Assembly: GCA_944323535.1 (NCBI GenBank)
Contig: CALUSW010000006.1
Span: 1 to 49,782, forward strand
Reading direction: 5' to 3'
DNA: 49,782 bases
Source of the DNA: Candidatus Gastranaerophilales bacterium
GTDB lineage: Bacteria > Cyanobacteriota > Vampirovibrionia > Gastranaerophilales > Gastranaerophilaceae
Shown: in pieces, positions 25,350 to 33,905 of the stretch
Numbering within the stretch: position 1 is the stretch's first letter
Layout of the letters: the number at the start of each line of letters is the position of its first letter
Notes under the pieces: model-generated
The model's input: only the letters and a program-made list of their open reading frames with translations
The model's database searches: none
Told to the model about the DNA's origin: nothing
Translations under genes and position numbers: made by a program

Positions 25350-25354
25350 ATAAT
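25326..25354 (+). promoter_or_regulatory. folP promoter giving a leaderless transcript
   Basis: -10 TATAAT at 25349-25354, 6 nt before ATG. The best -35 at 17-nt spacing is TACACA (25326-25331), inside the preceding terminator's stem and loop. No Shine-Dalgarno site. Confidence 0.55.
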
Positions 25355-25360
25355 CAATCT

Positions 25361-26545
25361 ATGAATGAAATTTTTGTAAAAAATGCTGATAAAAATGTAT
25401 TAAAAGAATTAAATTCAATTGGATTTGACAGTTATACGGCTGCTAAATATTCTGATAAATATAGAGGAAAAGCATATAAGCTGTTTAACTTGAAACCGTA
25501 TGAAGCAAATATTCTTAAACAGTTATGTCTATCCTTGGGTTTTGACTGTGCAGTAAGCAGAGACACTATTACTTGCAAATGTGAATATACTGATTGTTTA
25601 ATTTTTGCAAATTATTATCAAATTAACAATTTAATTATCAAGCTTAAAGAACAGCCGTTTAGATTAAAATATGCGGCAAAGTGTTTACAGGACGTATTAA
25701 ATTTAGAAAAATTACCCGAATTAAAATGCGGTAGGTATGTATTCGACTGGACAAGGCCTTATGTAATGGGGATTTTAAATTGTACTCCGGATTCTTTTTC
25801 AGACGGGGAAAAATATAATACAGAAGAAAAAGCGTTAATTAAAATTGAAGAAATGCTTCAGGACGGGGCGGATATAATAGATATCGGAGGGGAATCTACA
25901 CGTCCCGGAGCGCAGCCTCTTTTGCCTGAAGAAGAAATAAATAGAGTTATCCCTGTAATAAAAGCTGTAAGGTCTAAAAATATTGACATTCCTTTAAGTA
26001 TAGATACAAGAAATTATTTAACGGCAAAGGCGGCAATTGAAGAAGGCGCCAATATAATCAATGATGTATCGGGACTTGATTATGATGAAAATCTTTTAAA
26101 TTTTATTACAGAAAATAATATTCCGGTTGTTATAATGCATTCTGATAAAGTGCCTGCCGTTTCTAAGGATTTTTCAGGCGGAGATATTGCGGAACAAATA
26201 TATTTATCGCTTTTACAAAAGATTTCTATGCTTAAAGAAAGAGGAATGGATTCTTGTAATATAATAGCTGATATCGGTATTGGTTTTGGAAAGTCATTTG
26301 ACTCTAATTTTGAACTTTTAAGACGTGTTTGTGAATTTACATCGTTAAATGTTCCTTTACTAATAGGAATATCAAGAAAATCATTCATCAGAAAAGAATT
26401 TAATATTGATTTTGAAGAAGCAGATATTCCTACTGCGTTATATTCCGCTATTCTTACCGGTATTAATATTCACAGGGTTCATAATGTAAAGCTTACAAAA
26501 CAATATTTAATTTATGCCCAAAAATTAAAACAAATTATTAAGTAA
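25361..26545 (+). CDS. folP: Dihydropteroate synthase with N-terminal extension
   Basis: 394 aa. The TIM-barrel enzyme (from about 128) joins pterin pyrophosphate and p-aminobenzoate for folate synthesis. Signatures are VMGILNCTPDSFSDG, DIIDIGGESTRPGAQ, LSIDTRN with ANIINDVSG, VVIMH, DIGIGFGKSFDSN, LIGISRKSF and RVHNV near the end. The first about 125 residues are an extra domain absent from the short bacterial enzymes (about 280 aa) but known from long-type DHPS proteins; in this copy it is Cys-containing and lacks a recognisable motif. No ribosome binding site; see promoter. It converges on the YkgJ-like gene. Confidence 0.95.
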   Translation: MNEIFVKNADKNVLKELNSIGFDSYTAAKYSDKYRGKAYKLFNLKPYEANILKQLCLSLGFDCAVSRDTITCKCEYTDCLIFANYYQINNLIIKLKEQPFRLKYAAKCLQDVLNLEKLPELKCGRYVFDWTRPYVMGILNCTPDSFSDGEKYNTEEKALIKIEEMLQDGADIIDIGGESTRPGAQPLLPEEEINRVIPVIKAVRSKNIDIPLSIDTRNYLTAKAAIEEGANIINDVSGLDYDENLLNFITENNIPVVIMHSDKVPAVSKDFSGGDIAEQIYLSLLQKISMLKERGMDSCNIIADIGIGFGKSFDSNFELLRRVCEFTSLNVPLLIGISRKSFIRKEFNIDFEEADIPTALYSAILTGINIHRVHNVKLTKQYLIYAQKLKQIIK

Positions 26546-26567
26546 GAAAACCCTTTATTATGACAAA

Positions 26568-26972
26568 TTACTTTCTGAGATATTGCTTTTTCAGTATTTC
26601 TTCAAAACTTTCAACAGGTTTAAAATAAAAACCGCATTTTTCTGACATTACACCGTGCATTTTTAAAATTTTCTCCGAAGGATACCTTCGGCAGATAGAT
26701 GGTCTGAATCTATGTATAGTACATATACTTTTTTCTTTATCAAATTTGTTGCATTTAAAAACAAGTCCGTTATTATCTTTATCAACAATTTCAAGAAAAG
26801 TATAAAAAGGATGAAGTTTTTTCAGTTTAAGAAATTCATCTTCGGTTTTGATTATTCCCTTTTTGTGGTTAACATATATTTTTGAACAGCAATCACCGCA
26901 TCTGCTGCATTTACCGTATCTGTAATATGTTCTTTTTAATATATATTTATAAAAAATTTTTTTCAGAAGCAT
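26568..26972 (-). CDS. YkgJ-family CxxCxxCC Fe-S or zinc-binding protein
   Basis: 134 aa. The CxxCxxCC motif is C22-C25-C28-C29 (CSRCGDCCS). A second cluster of cysteines is in VFKCNKFDKEKSICTIHRFRPSICRRYP, a family hallmark, and one more follows in SEKCGFYF. The family (UPF0153/YkgJ) is a small metal-cluster protein with no settled function. The N-terminus is basic and amphipathic. It is transcribed from a promoter overlapping that of uvrC, with TATAAT 7 nt before ATG and no Shine-Dalgarno site. Confidence 0.88.
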   Translation of the reverse strand: MLLKKIFYKYILKRTYYRYGKCSRCGDCCSKIYVNHKKGIIKTEDEFLKLKKLHPFYTFLEIVDKDNNGLVFKCNKFDKEKSICTIHRFRPSICRRYPSEKILKMHGVMSEKCGFYFKPVESFEEILKKQYLRK

Positions 26973-26979
26973 ATTCTAT

Positions 26980-27012
26980 ATTATATCAACATAATTTGAA
27001 CTGTTGTAAAAT
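26980..27012. promoter_or_regulatory. Divergent overlapping promoters of the YkgJ-like gene and uvrC
   Basis: Leftward -10 TATAAT at 26985-26980, 7 nt from the YkgJ-like ATG (possible -35 TTACAA at 27009-27004). Rightward -10 TAAAAT at 27007-27012, 6 nt from the uvrC ATG. The two promoters share sequence in 46 bp between start codons, so both mRNAs should be leaderless and expression may be mutually exclusive. Confidence 0.55.
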
Positions 27013-27018
27013 ATTAAT

Positions 27019-28863
27019 ATGAATATAAAAGAGCAATTAAGATTAATCCCTGAATCAAGCGGTTCTTATCAATTTTATGATAAGGACAACACAATTATTT
27101 ATGTCGGCAAAGCAAAAAACTTAAAAAAACGTGTTTCCAGTTATTTTAATAAGAAACACACATCTGTAAAATTGTCCGTTATGGTTCCTCAAATAGCCAA
27201 AATTGAATTTATTATTACAAATTCAGAGGTTGAAGCTTTAATATTAGAATCGCATCTCATAAAAAAATACAAGCCGAAATACAATGTCTTATTGAAGGAT
27301 GATAAAAAATTTCCATATTTTCTTATTACAAAAGAAGATTATCCCAGAATACTGGTAACAAGAAAAAGAAACAAAAACATGCTTGAAGGCAAATATTACG
27401 GACCTTATACAAATGCTAAAGCTATGTATGCAACGCTTGATCTTCTAAAAAAATTATTTCCGCTGAAACAATGTAAAACACCAAAGTTCAAAGACAGACC
27501 CTGTATTTATTATCAAATCGGAAGATGTATGGCTCCATGCCAGAAAAAAATAACATCTGAAGAATATAAAAAATTAATAAAAAATGTTGAACTTTTCCTG
27601 TCCGGTAAACAAATGCAGCTTGTTGACGAATTAAAAAAAGTTATGGAAAAATATTCTGCACTTGAAGAATATGAAAAAGCCGCAAAATATCGTGATAGCT
27701 ATTTTGATGTTCTTAAAACCATTGAAAAACAAAAGGTTGTTTATGAAAATACAAATATTAATCAGGATATTATTTCAATCAGTACAGATGAATTTTTATG
27801 CGGAATATCTCTTTTACAAATAAGAGACGGAAGGTTAACAAATAAAAAAGATTTTGAAGTTTCAAAATCCGATTATGATTCTGATGAAGAAATAATAAGC
27901 TATTTTATCAAAGAATACTATCAAATGTCTGATGATATACCTGATGAAATAGTTTTTTCAACAGAACTAAATAATGAAGATAAAGAGATATTTGAAAAAT
28001 GGCTTGCTTTTAAAAAAGGTTCAAAAGTTTTAATTAATTCAAAAATAAATAAAAAAAACAGCGAAATTTTAGAACTTGCCTTTAAAAATTCAGAGTATCA
28101 TTTAAATGAAATGAAAATTAAATCATTGCAGGAAATTCAAAATAATTATAATGAGACCGGATCTTACATACAGGAAAAACTCGGTTTAAAAAAATTTCCG
28201 CACAGAGTTGAATGCTTTGATATTTCACACATTCAAGGAACAAATACAGTTGCGTCTATGGTTAGCTTTTTTAATGGAATGCCTCAAAAAAGCGAATATA
28301 AAAAATTTAAAATTAAAACTCTTGAAGATGGTAAACCTGATGATTTTAAATCAATGAGAGAAGTTATTACAAGACGATATTCAAGGCTTCAAAAAGAAAA
28401 TCTCTCATTTCCGGATTTAATTATTATTGACGGAGGAAAAGGACAGTTATCATCGGCAGTTGAAATATTAAATGAGTTGAATATAAAAAATCAGGATATA
28501 GTATCTCTTGCAAAAAGGATAGAAGAAGTTTTTGTCCCTGATAAATTACAATCAATAATATTTCCAATGAATTCTCAGGCTCTATTTTTCTTTCAAAGAA
28601 TAAGAGATGAAGCTCACAGGTATGCTATTACATACCATAGACTACTAAGAGAAAAAGAAGCTTTACATTCAGATTTAGATAATATAAAAGGACTGTATTT
28701 AAAAAACAAAAAACTGCTTCTTGAAAAATATTCTTCTGTTTCTAAGATATCAAAGCTGACAAAAGAGGAACTTATGCTGTTACTCTCAAAACATCAGGCA
28801 CAGCTTGTATATGATTACTTTAATTCTAAACTCAAAAAACTTGACACTAAAAATTCCGGTTGA
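27019..28863 (+). CDS. uvrC: Excinuclease ABC subunit C
   Basis: 614 aa, full length. It makes both incisions in nucleotide excision repair with UvrA and UvrB. The GIY-YIG nuclease domain is at the N-terminus (SYQFYDKDNTIIYVGKAKNLKKRV). A Cys-containing linker (PCIYYQIGRCMAPC) follows, then the UVR motif region near 200-235 (EEYEKAAKYRDS), the RNase H-like nuclease domain with FDISHIQG, IIIDGGKGQLS, and the C-terminal helix-hairpin-helix pair (IKGLYLKNKKLLLEKYSSVSKI). A leaderless start is proposed. The radical SAM gene follows 28 nt after its stop. Confidence 0.97.
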   Translation: MNIKEQLRLIPESSGSYQFYDKDNTIIYVGKAKNLKKRVSSYFNKKHTSVKLSVMVPQIAKIEFIITNSEVEALILESHLIKKYKPKYNVLLKDDKKFPYFLITKEDYPRILVTRKRNKNMLEGKYYGPYTNAKAMYATLDLLKKLFPLKQCKTPKFKDRPCIYYQIGRCMAPCQKKITSEEYKKLIKNVELFLSGKQMQLVDELKKVMEKYSALEEYEKAAKYRDSYFDVLKTIEKQKVVYENTNINQDIISISTDEFLCGISLLQIRDGRLTNKKDFEVSKSDYDSDEEIISYFIKEYYQMSDDIPDEIVFSTELNNEDKEIFEKWLAFKKGSKVLINSKINKKNSEILELAFKNSEYHLNEMKIKSLQEIQNNYNETGSYIQEKLGLKKFPHRVECFDISHIQGTNTVASMVSFFNGMPQKSEYKKFKIKTLEDGKPDDFKSMREVITRRYSRLQKENLSFPDLIIIDGGKGQLSSAVEILNELNIKNQDIVSLAKRIEEVFVPDKLQSIIFPMNSQALFFFQRIRDEAHRYAITYHRLLREKEALHSDLDNIKGLYLKNKKLLLEKYSSVSKISKLTKEELMLLLSKHQAQLVYDYFNSKLKKLDTKNSG

Positions 28864-28891
28864 TACCATTTTATTATGGAAAGAAAAAACT

Positions 28892-29983
28892 ATGACAAAT
28901 AAACTTGAAAAACCTCAGCAGATAACTTTTGATTTAACTGACAGATGCCAGATGCAGTGTGTAACTTGCTCAAAGTGGAAAACAGTGCCTTCTGATGTTA
29001 TATCGAAAGAACTTACAACAGAAGAATGGAAAAAAGCAATATCAGATTTAAGAAATTGGCTCGGTGAAGGTTTTTGGGTCTGTTTTTCCGGAGGAGAGCC
29101 GTTTCTTCGTCAAGATATATTTGAACTTGCCGAATATGCAAATTCTCTGGGTGTGAAAGTAGCTTCGATGACAAACGCTTTCGGCATTCAAAATTTATAT
29201 GAAAAAATCATTGATTCTCCCATTGAATCATTAAACATATCTTTGAATGCTATTAATAATCCGTTAATACATGATGCTTCCCGCGGACGTGACGGTTCAT
29301 ATGAAAAGATTATCGATACCATAATGGAACTTATAAAACTAAGAAATGAAAAACAAAAATCATTAGGAATTAACATTGCGACTATAATGCTTCCTGAAAA
29401 TCTTGAAGAAATTATTCCTCTCGTTGAATTTGTTACAAAAAACAAAATAAACGGTATTATGTTTCAATTATTTGATGATAAAGAATCTTTCCACGGCTAT
29501 TATTATCAAAAAGGGTGTATGACCTCTACATATAAAATGCCTAAAGACCTCAGAATTCAATATAAAAATATGTCAAAAAGAGCGATTGAAATAATTGACA
29601 GATTAATTGAAATGAAAAGAGCCGGACATTCTATATATAATTCATATGAACAGCTTTATGCAATGAAGATATTCTTTAATAATCCGGATGATATTTTAAA
29701 AGATATTGTCTGCGATGTCGGCTCTACAAATTTTGCAATTGATCCTTACGGTGATGTAAGATTATGCTTTAACATGACTCCTGTAGGAAATATTAAAGAT
29801 GAAAAACCGGAAAATATATGGATTAATTCAAATTCGGAAAAATGCAGGTTGATGACAAAATCCTGCAAAATGTATTGCAGAATGCTAAATTGTAATTTCA
29901 AACATAATTTTGCTAATTTTAATAAGGGCTTTTTTACTAAGTGCATTAATAAAGTCAAAAAAATTCTTACAGGTAAAAAATAA
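28892..29983 (+). CDS. Radical SAM / SPASM protein
   Basis: 363 aa from the ATG at 28892; an in-frame ATG at 28805 lies inside uvrC and is less likely, since GGAAAG sits just before 28892. CxxxCxxC is C19-C23-C26 (CQMQCVTC), then CFSGGEPFLRQDI (the GGE motif). The C-terminal SPASM part has CDVGS...YGDVRLCFNM and three further cysteines (SCKMYCRMLNC). SPASM proteins use extra Fe-S clusters in modifying ribosomal peptides or enzymes, but no precursor peptide is evident next to it. The next gene begins 1 nt after its stop (TAATATG), so an AAA ATPase is co-translated with it. Confidence 0.88.
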   Translation: MTNKLEKPQQITFDLTDRCQMQCVTCSKWKTVPSDVISKELTTEEWKKAISDLRNWLGEGFWVCFSGGEPFLRQDIFELAEYANSLGVKVASMTNAFGIQNLYEKIIDSPIESLNISLNAINNPLIHDASRGRDGSYEKIIDTIMELIKLRNEKQKSLGINIATIMLPENLEEIIPLVEFVTKNKINGIMFQLFDDKESFHGYYYQKGCMTSTYKMPKDLRIQYKNMSKRAIEIIDRLIEMKRAGHSIYNSYEQLYAMKIFFNNPDDILKDIVCDVGSTNFAIDPYGDVRLCFNMTPVGNIKDEKPENIWINSNSEKCRLMTKSCKMYCRMLNCNFKHNFANFNKGFFTKCINKVKKILTGKK

Positions 29984-29984
29984 T

Positions 29985-31196
29985 ATGTCAGATACATTAA
30001 CATCACTTTTACTTGTTTCAATTTTTAAAAATATACTTAATGATGAAGTTATTGCTTTTTATATAAGATTTTTATCTTTGTTTGAAAGTAATAGTTCTTT
30101 TGAAATTACATTAAAGTCATATTCGGATTTTATTTCAAAATTGTATGAAAAACAGGATAATCAAAATCTATATTTATATTTAAAAAAATTATTATATACA
30201 GATGAAAATCTTATATCAAAAGGCTGCAGCAGCTGTATTAAGGAAAATGAACAAATATTAAATACTGCGCGCTATGAGCTTAAATTATTTGATAATTTAT
30301 TCAAATATGATTATGTAAAAATTAAAGAAATTTTTATTAAAAAATTTCCTGAAAAAGAAGAAATAATACTACATCTTCCTTCGTTTTCTATTGATGGTTT
30401 TAGAAATTTTGATTTTGATGAATTGCTAGAATCCTATAAAAAATACGGATACGGGATATTTTCATGTTATACCGCTTTTAAATTTAATGAAAATAAAGAA
30501 ATACTTCCAATTAAATATTTTGATAGCATAACTTTTTCTGATTTAAAAAATTATGAGTATCAAAAAAATATCATTAAGTTAAATACAAAAGCATTTTTGG
30601 AAGGTAAAGAAGCAAATAATATACTTTTATACGGCGACAGGGGCTGCGGAAAATCGTCAACCGTCAAAGCTCTTATTAATGAATTCGCAGATTATAATCT
30701 TAAAATAATACAGGTATATAAAGAAAGCTTTATATATCTTTTTGACCTATATGAAAAATTGAGAAATCTGCCTTTAAAATTTATTATTTTTGCCGATGAT
30801 ATTTCATTTGAAGAAGATGATAAGAATTTTTCTTCAATAAAGGCAGTTCTAGAAGGTTCATTGACTGAAAAACCTTCAAATACCGTAATATATGCCACTA
30901 CAAACAGAATGCATATGGTAAAGGAATCTTTCACATCACGGGAAGGCAGTGAAATTCATTATAATGACACAATAGACGAAATGGTTTCTCTTTCAGACAG
31001 GTTTGGCATAATGTTGACATTTTCGTTATTAAATAAAAATGAATATCTTGACATTGTTTCAAAAATTGCAAATGATTGCTGTGTGCCTGTATGTGAAAAT
31101 TTAATGAAAAAAGCTGAAGAATTTGCGGTTCTGAAGGGAATAAGAACTCCGAGAGTTGCACGACAATTTATTACTGATTATATAGCAGAACTTTGA
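29985..31196 (+). CDS. AAA ATPase of the DUF815 type
   Basis: 403 aa from the ATG at 29985 (1 nt after the preceding stop). About 190 helical N-terminal residues, then an ATPase core: Walker A GDRGCGKSS (217-225), Walker B FIIFADD (266-272), a sensor-like ATTNR, and the C-terminal GIRTPRVARQF. The layout (N-terminal region, LYGDRGCGKSS, FADDISFE, TNRxHMVKE) is that of DUF815 proteins, a widespread ATPase family of unknown role. It shares a transcript with the radical SAM/SPASM gene and possibly uvrC. No metal-binding residues beyond the ATPase were seen. A 97-nt gap to the next gene holds nothing obvious. Confidence 0.8.
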   Translation: MSDTLTSLLLVSIFKNILNDEVIAFYIRFLSLFESNSSFEITLKSYSDFISKLYEKQDNQNLYLYLKKLLYTDENLISKGCSSCIKENEQILNTARYELKLFDNLFKYDYVKIKEIFIKKFPEKEEIILHLPSFSIDGFRNFDFDELLESYKKYGYGIFSCYTAFKFNENKEILPIKYFDSITFSDLKNYEYQKNIIKLNTKAFLEGKEANNILLYGDRGCGKSSTVKALINEFADYNLKIIQVYKESFIYLFDLYEKLRNLPLKFIIFADDISFEEDDKNFSSIKAVLEGSLTEKPSNTVIYATTNRMHMVKESFTSREGSEIHYNDTIDEMVSLSDRFGIMLTFSLLNKNEYLDIVSKIANDCCVPVCENLMKKAEEFAVLKGIRTPRVARQFITDYIAEL

Positions 31197-31293
31197 ATTG
31201 TAAATTAATTTATCATTTTATTTTACTTCATAACAAATTTTTTTATGCCATGTTTTAAAATATTACGTGGTCTTAATTTTAGAGGGTATGTTT

Positions 31294-32739
31294 ATGAAAA
31301 TACAAAATATTTCTGCATATAATATGTATACAAAAAAAGGATTATCGAATACTACGGCTAATAATAAAAATATTCCGTCTTTTCAAAAATCAACTCCTGT
31401 TCAAAATAGGGGAATAAATGGTGACAGGCTTGTGTTAAAAGGAAAAGCAGATGAGTATTTTGTAATAAAAAGCAATCTATCCAATCCTAAAATCGGATCA
31501 AAGTTTTTATTGGAGTCTAAACTTCCCGAATACAAAGGACTAAGATTATTAATTACTCCTGATACAAAAATTCAGTCCGATGAAATGTATATTGGTATTG
31601 CAAAGAAAGGAGAAAGAACACCGAGTTTTAAAGGCAGACTGTATGGCAGTATCAGGCAAAACGGAAAAGATATTGATTATAAAATGCAGGAGGAATACAT
31701 TCGTTTCTGGACAGACGGAATGCACTCAAAAGTTAATCAGGAATATAAAGATACTGAATATGCTCCTAAAATAAAGCGAGACTATAATTTCTTTATTCCG
31801 TCGGACGGCGACGGTACAAGATATCGTGATATTACAGCTCTGCAAGGCTGGGTAACTAAACCTGCTTCTTACATACCTGCTCAGCTTAACGGGAAAAATA
31901 TGTCGCTTGTTCAAAATGTAATTTCAAATTTTACCAGAACCGGTAAATTAGATAAAATGTTTGATTTTGTTCGTGTAAAACCGGCTCAAGGCAGTGCTTA
32001 TGCCTTTTTGGAAGGATTAAAAGACGGTAAAATTAGTACGAATAGACCTATCGTTTTCAGCTGGGGCGATAATTTTACGGATGTAAATATTGCAAAATTA
32101 ATGTACAATCACGAAAAATCAGGATCCGGTTTTACTATAACTACAATTCCTGTTGAAAAAGAGAAGACGAAAAGCTTAAGCATATGTAAAATAGATTCAC
32201 TTGATAATAAAAATATACAAGAATTTGTAGAAAAACCTCAGGACGATGATTATATAGAAAGTTGTGTAGTTCCTGAACTTGGAGAAAATATGTGTCTTGC
32301 AGCCGTCGGACCTTATGTTATTTCACCACAGGTACTAAGTTGGATAAAGGATAAATATATTAAAGATACGGAAAGTTTCAGAAATCCAGACAAAGGCTAT
32401 GACTTTTCTTCTATGATAATTACTCCTGCTCTACAGGCATTAAAAAACGGAGAGATTACAAATGAAAACGGCAGCCCGTTGAATATGAAGCTTGAAGTAA
32501 TTTCAGATAGTGATACCTGGTCTGATCTTGGCAGCCAAAAAGATTTCTCAAAAGCAATGCAGGATATAAAAATAGGAAAATATTCCAATCTTCCTTATGA
32601 AATTTTGTGTACAATAGGCAAAAATATTGATGATAAAGGAAATATAACCTTTAACATAACATCAAGAAAACTTTTTGACTCTATGGTTTCTAAGCTTAAT
32701 TTAGATGCTCAAAACGTAATCGCTTATTGCAATGAATAA
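31294..32739 (+). CDS. Sugar-nucleotidyltransferase-domain protein with SFG-type N-terminus
   Basis: 481 aa from the ATG at 31294 (GAGG 9-10 nt upstream; an ATG two codons earlier is too close to it). The core resembles nucleotidyltransferases: DGDGTRYRDIT (171-181) in place of the GGxGTR loop, TKPASYIP (188-194), FSWGDNFTD (metal-binding Asp), FVEKPQ, AAVGPYVISPQV, and DTWSDLGSQKDF near the end (W-x-D-x-G-T equivalent). Many pyrophosphorylases such as GlgC have this order. The first 160 residues are additional and contain IPSFQK (27-32) and TPSFKG (109-114). It may make an NDP-sugar, but the altered loop leaves activity uncertain. Confidence 0.7.
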   Translation: MKIQNISAYNMYTKKGLSNTTANNKNIPSFQKSTPVQNRGINGDRLVLKGKADEYFVIKSNLSNPKIGSKFLLESKLPEYKGLRLLITPDTKIQSDEMYIGIAKKGERTPSFKGRLYGSIRQNGKDIDYKMQEEYIRFWTDGMHSKVNQEYKDTEYAPKIKRDYNFFIPSDGDGTRYRDITALQGWVTKPASYIPAQLNGKNMSLVQNVISNFTRTGKLDKMFDFVRVKPAQGSAYAFLEGLKDGKISTNRPIVFSWGDNFTDVNIAKLMYNHEKSGSGFTITTIPVEKEKTKSLSICKIDSLDNKNIQEFVEKPQDDDYIESCVVPELGENMCLAAVGPYVISPQVLSWIKDKYIKDTESFRNPDKGYDFSSMIITPALQALKNGEITNENGSPLNMKLEVISDSDTWSDLGSQKDFSKAMQDIKIGKYSNLPYEILCTIGKNIDDKGNITFNITSRKLFDSMVSKLNLDAQNVIAYCNE

Positions 32740-32754
32740 GGTTTAAGCTATAAT
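32727..32754 (+). promoter_or_regulatory. proBA promoter giving a leaderless transcript
   Basis: -35 TTGCAA (32727-32732), 16-nt spacer, -10 TATAAT (32749-32754), ATG 6 nt later. The -35 lies in the last codons of the preceding gene. No Shine-Dalgarno site. Confidence 0.7.
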
Positions 32755-32760
32755 TAATCT

Positions 32761-33894
32761 ATGGATATAAATAATTCAAAAAGAATTGTATTTAAATTTG
32801 GTACAAATGTTTTAAGAAACGAAGAAAAAGAAATATCTCTTTCCCGTATATATTCTTTTATTGAAGACATTTCAAAACTCCATAGACAGGGCAAAGAAAT
32901 TATTATTGTTACGTCAGGAGCAGTTGGCTTGGGGTCTAAAACATTAAATGTTGACTCTAATGACAGCTTATCCATTAAACAGGCATGTGCTGCAGTAGGT
33001 CAGTGCCAGTTAATGTCTATTTATGAGGACGGCTTTAATAAGTATTCTATAAATACAGCACAGGTATTACTGACGGAAGATGACTTTACAAACAGAATTA
33101 AATATCTGAGTTTGAATAATGTTTTAAATACACTTCTTGATTTAAAGGTTATACCGGTAATTAACCAAAATGATACGGTATCAACAACTGAACTTGAAGA
33201 CTCCGGTATTTCTATATATGGAGTGAGTTTTTCAGATAATGATAAACTTTCCGCACTGGTCGCAAGTAAACTTGACGCGGATTTACTGGTTATTCTTTCG
33301 GATATAAACGGATTATATGATGATAATCCTAAAGAAAATCCTGACGCTCATTTGATTACGGAGGTAAAAGAGATAACGGAAGAAATCGAAAAATACGGAC
33401 AATCAGCTTCAAAAGGCGGCAGAGGCGGGATGAAAACAAAATTACAGGCTGCAAAAGTTGTTACACATTCGGGCGGTTCTGTAATTATTGTAAACGGTAA
33501 ATCTCCACAGGTAATAAATCGCTTGTTTTCAGGTGAAAAAATGGGAACGGTGTTTTATCCGGTTGAACAGTTATCACAAAAAAGACGCTGGATTGCTTAT
33601 GCTACAAATATTACCGGTCAGTTGATAGTTAATGAAGGTGCTAAAAAAGCTATTAAAGAAAAAAATAAAAGTCTTCTTGCAATCGGAGTCATGAATATTA
33701 ACGGCTGCTTTGACAGGGGTGATGTTATTTCTATTCTTGATGAAGATAATAATGAATTTGCAAGAGGTATTGCCAATTATTCTTCAGATGATTGCAGAAA
33801 AATAATTGGAGAACACTCTGACAATATATACCAAATTTTAGGATATAAGAATTACGACGCAATTATAACTAAAGATAATATTGCACTATTATGA
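32761..33894 (+). CDS. proB: Glutamate 5-kinase
   Basis: 377 aa, full length with a C-terminal PUA domain. It phosphorylates glutamate in the first step of proline synthesis. The amino acid kinase domain begins KFGTNVLR and has IIIVTSGAVGLGSK, PVINQNDTVSTTEL and LLVILSDINGLYDDNP, then GGRGGMKTKLQAA. The PUA domain (from about 280) begins RRWIAYATNITGQLIVNEGAKKA, then GVMNINGCFDRGDVISI. The proA start follows on its stop codon. Confidence 0.97.
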   Translation: MDINNSKRIVFKFGTNVLRNEEKEISLSRIYSFIEDISKLHRQGKEIIIVTSGAVGLGSKTLNVDSNDSLSIKQACAAVGQCQLMSIYEDGFNKYSINTAQVLLTEDDFTNRIKYLSLNNVLNTLLDLKVIPVINQNDTVSTTELEDSGISIYGVSFSDNDKLSALVASKLDADLLVILSDINGLYDDNPKENPDAHLITEVKEITEEIEKYGQSASKGGRGGMKTKLQAAKVVTHSGGSVIIVNGKSPQVINRLFSGEKMGTVFYPVEQLSQKRRWIAYATNITGQLIVNEGAKKAIKEKNKSLLAIGVMNINGCFDRGDVISILDEDNNEFARGIANYSSDDCRKIIGEHSDNIYQILGYKNYDAIITKDNIALL

Positions 33895-33905
33895 AGGAGC
33901 AGCCG

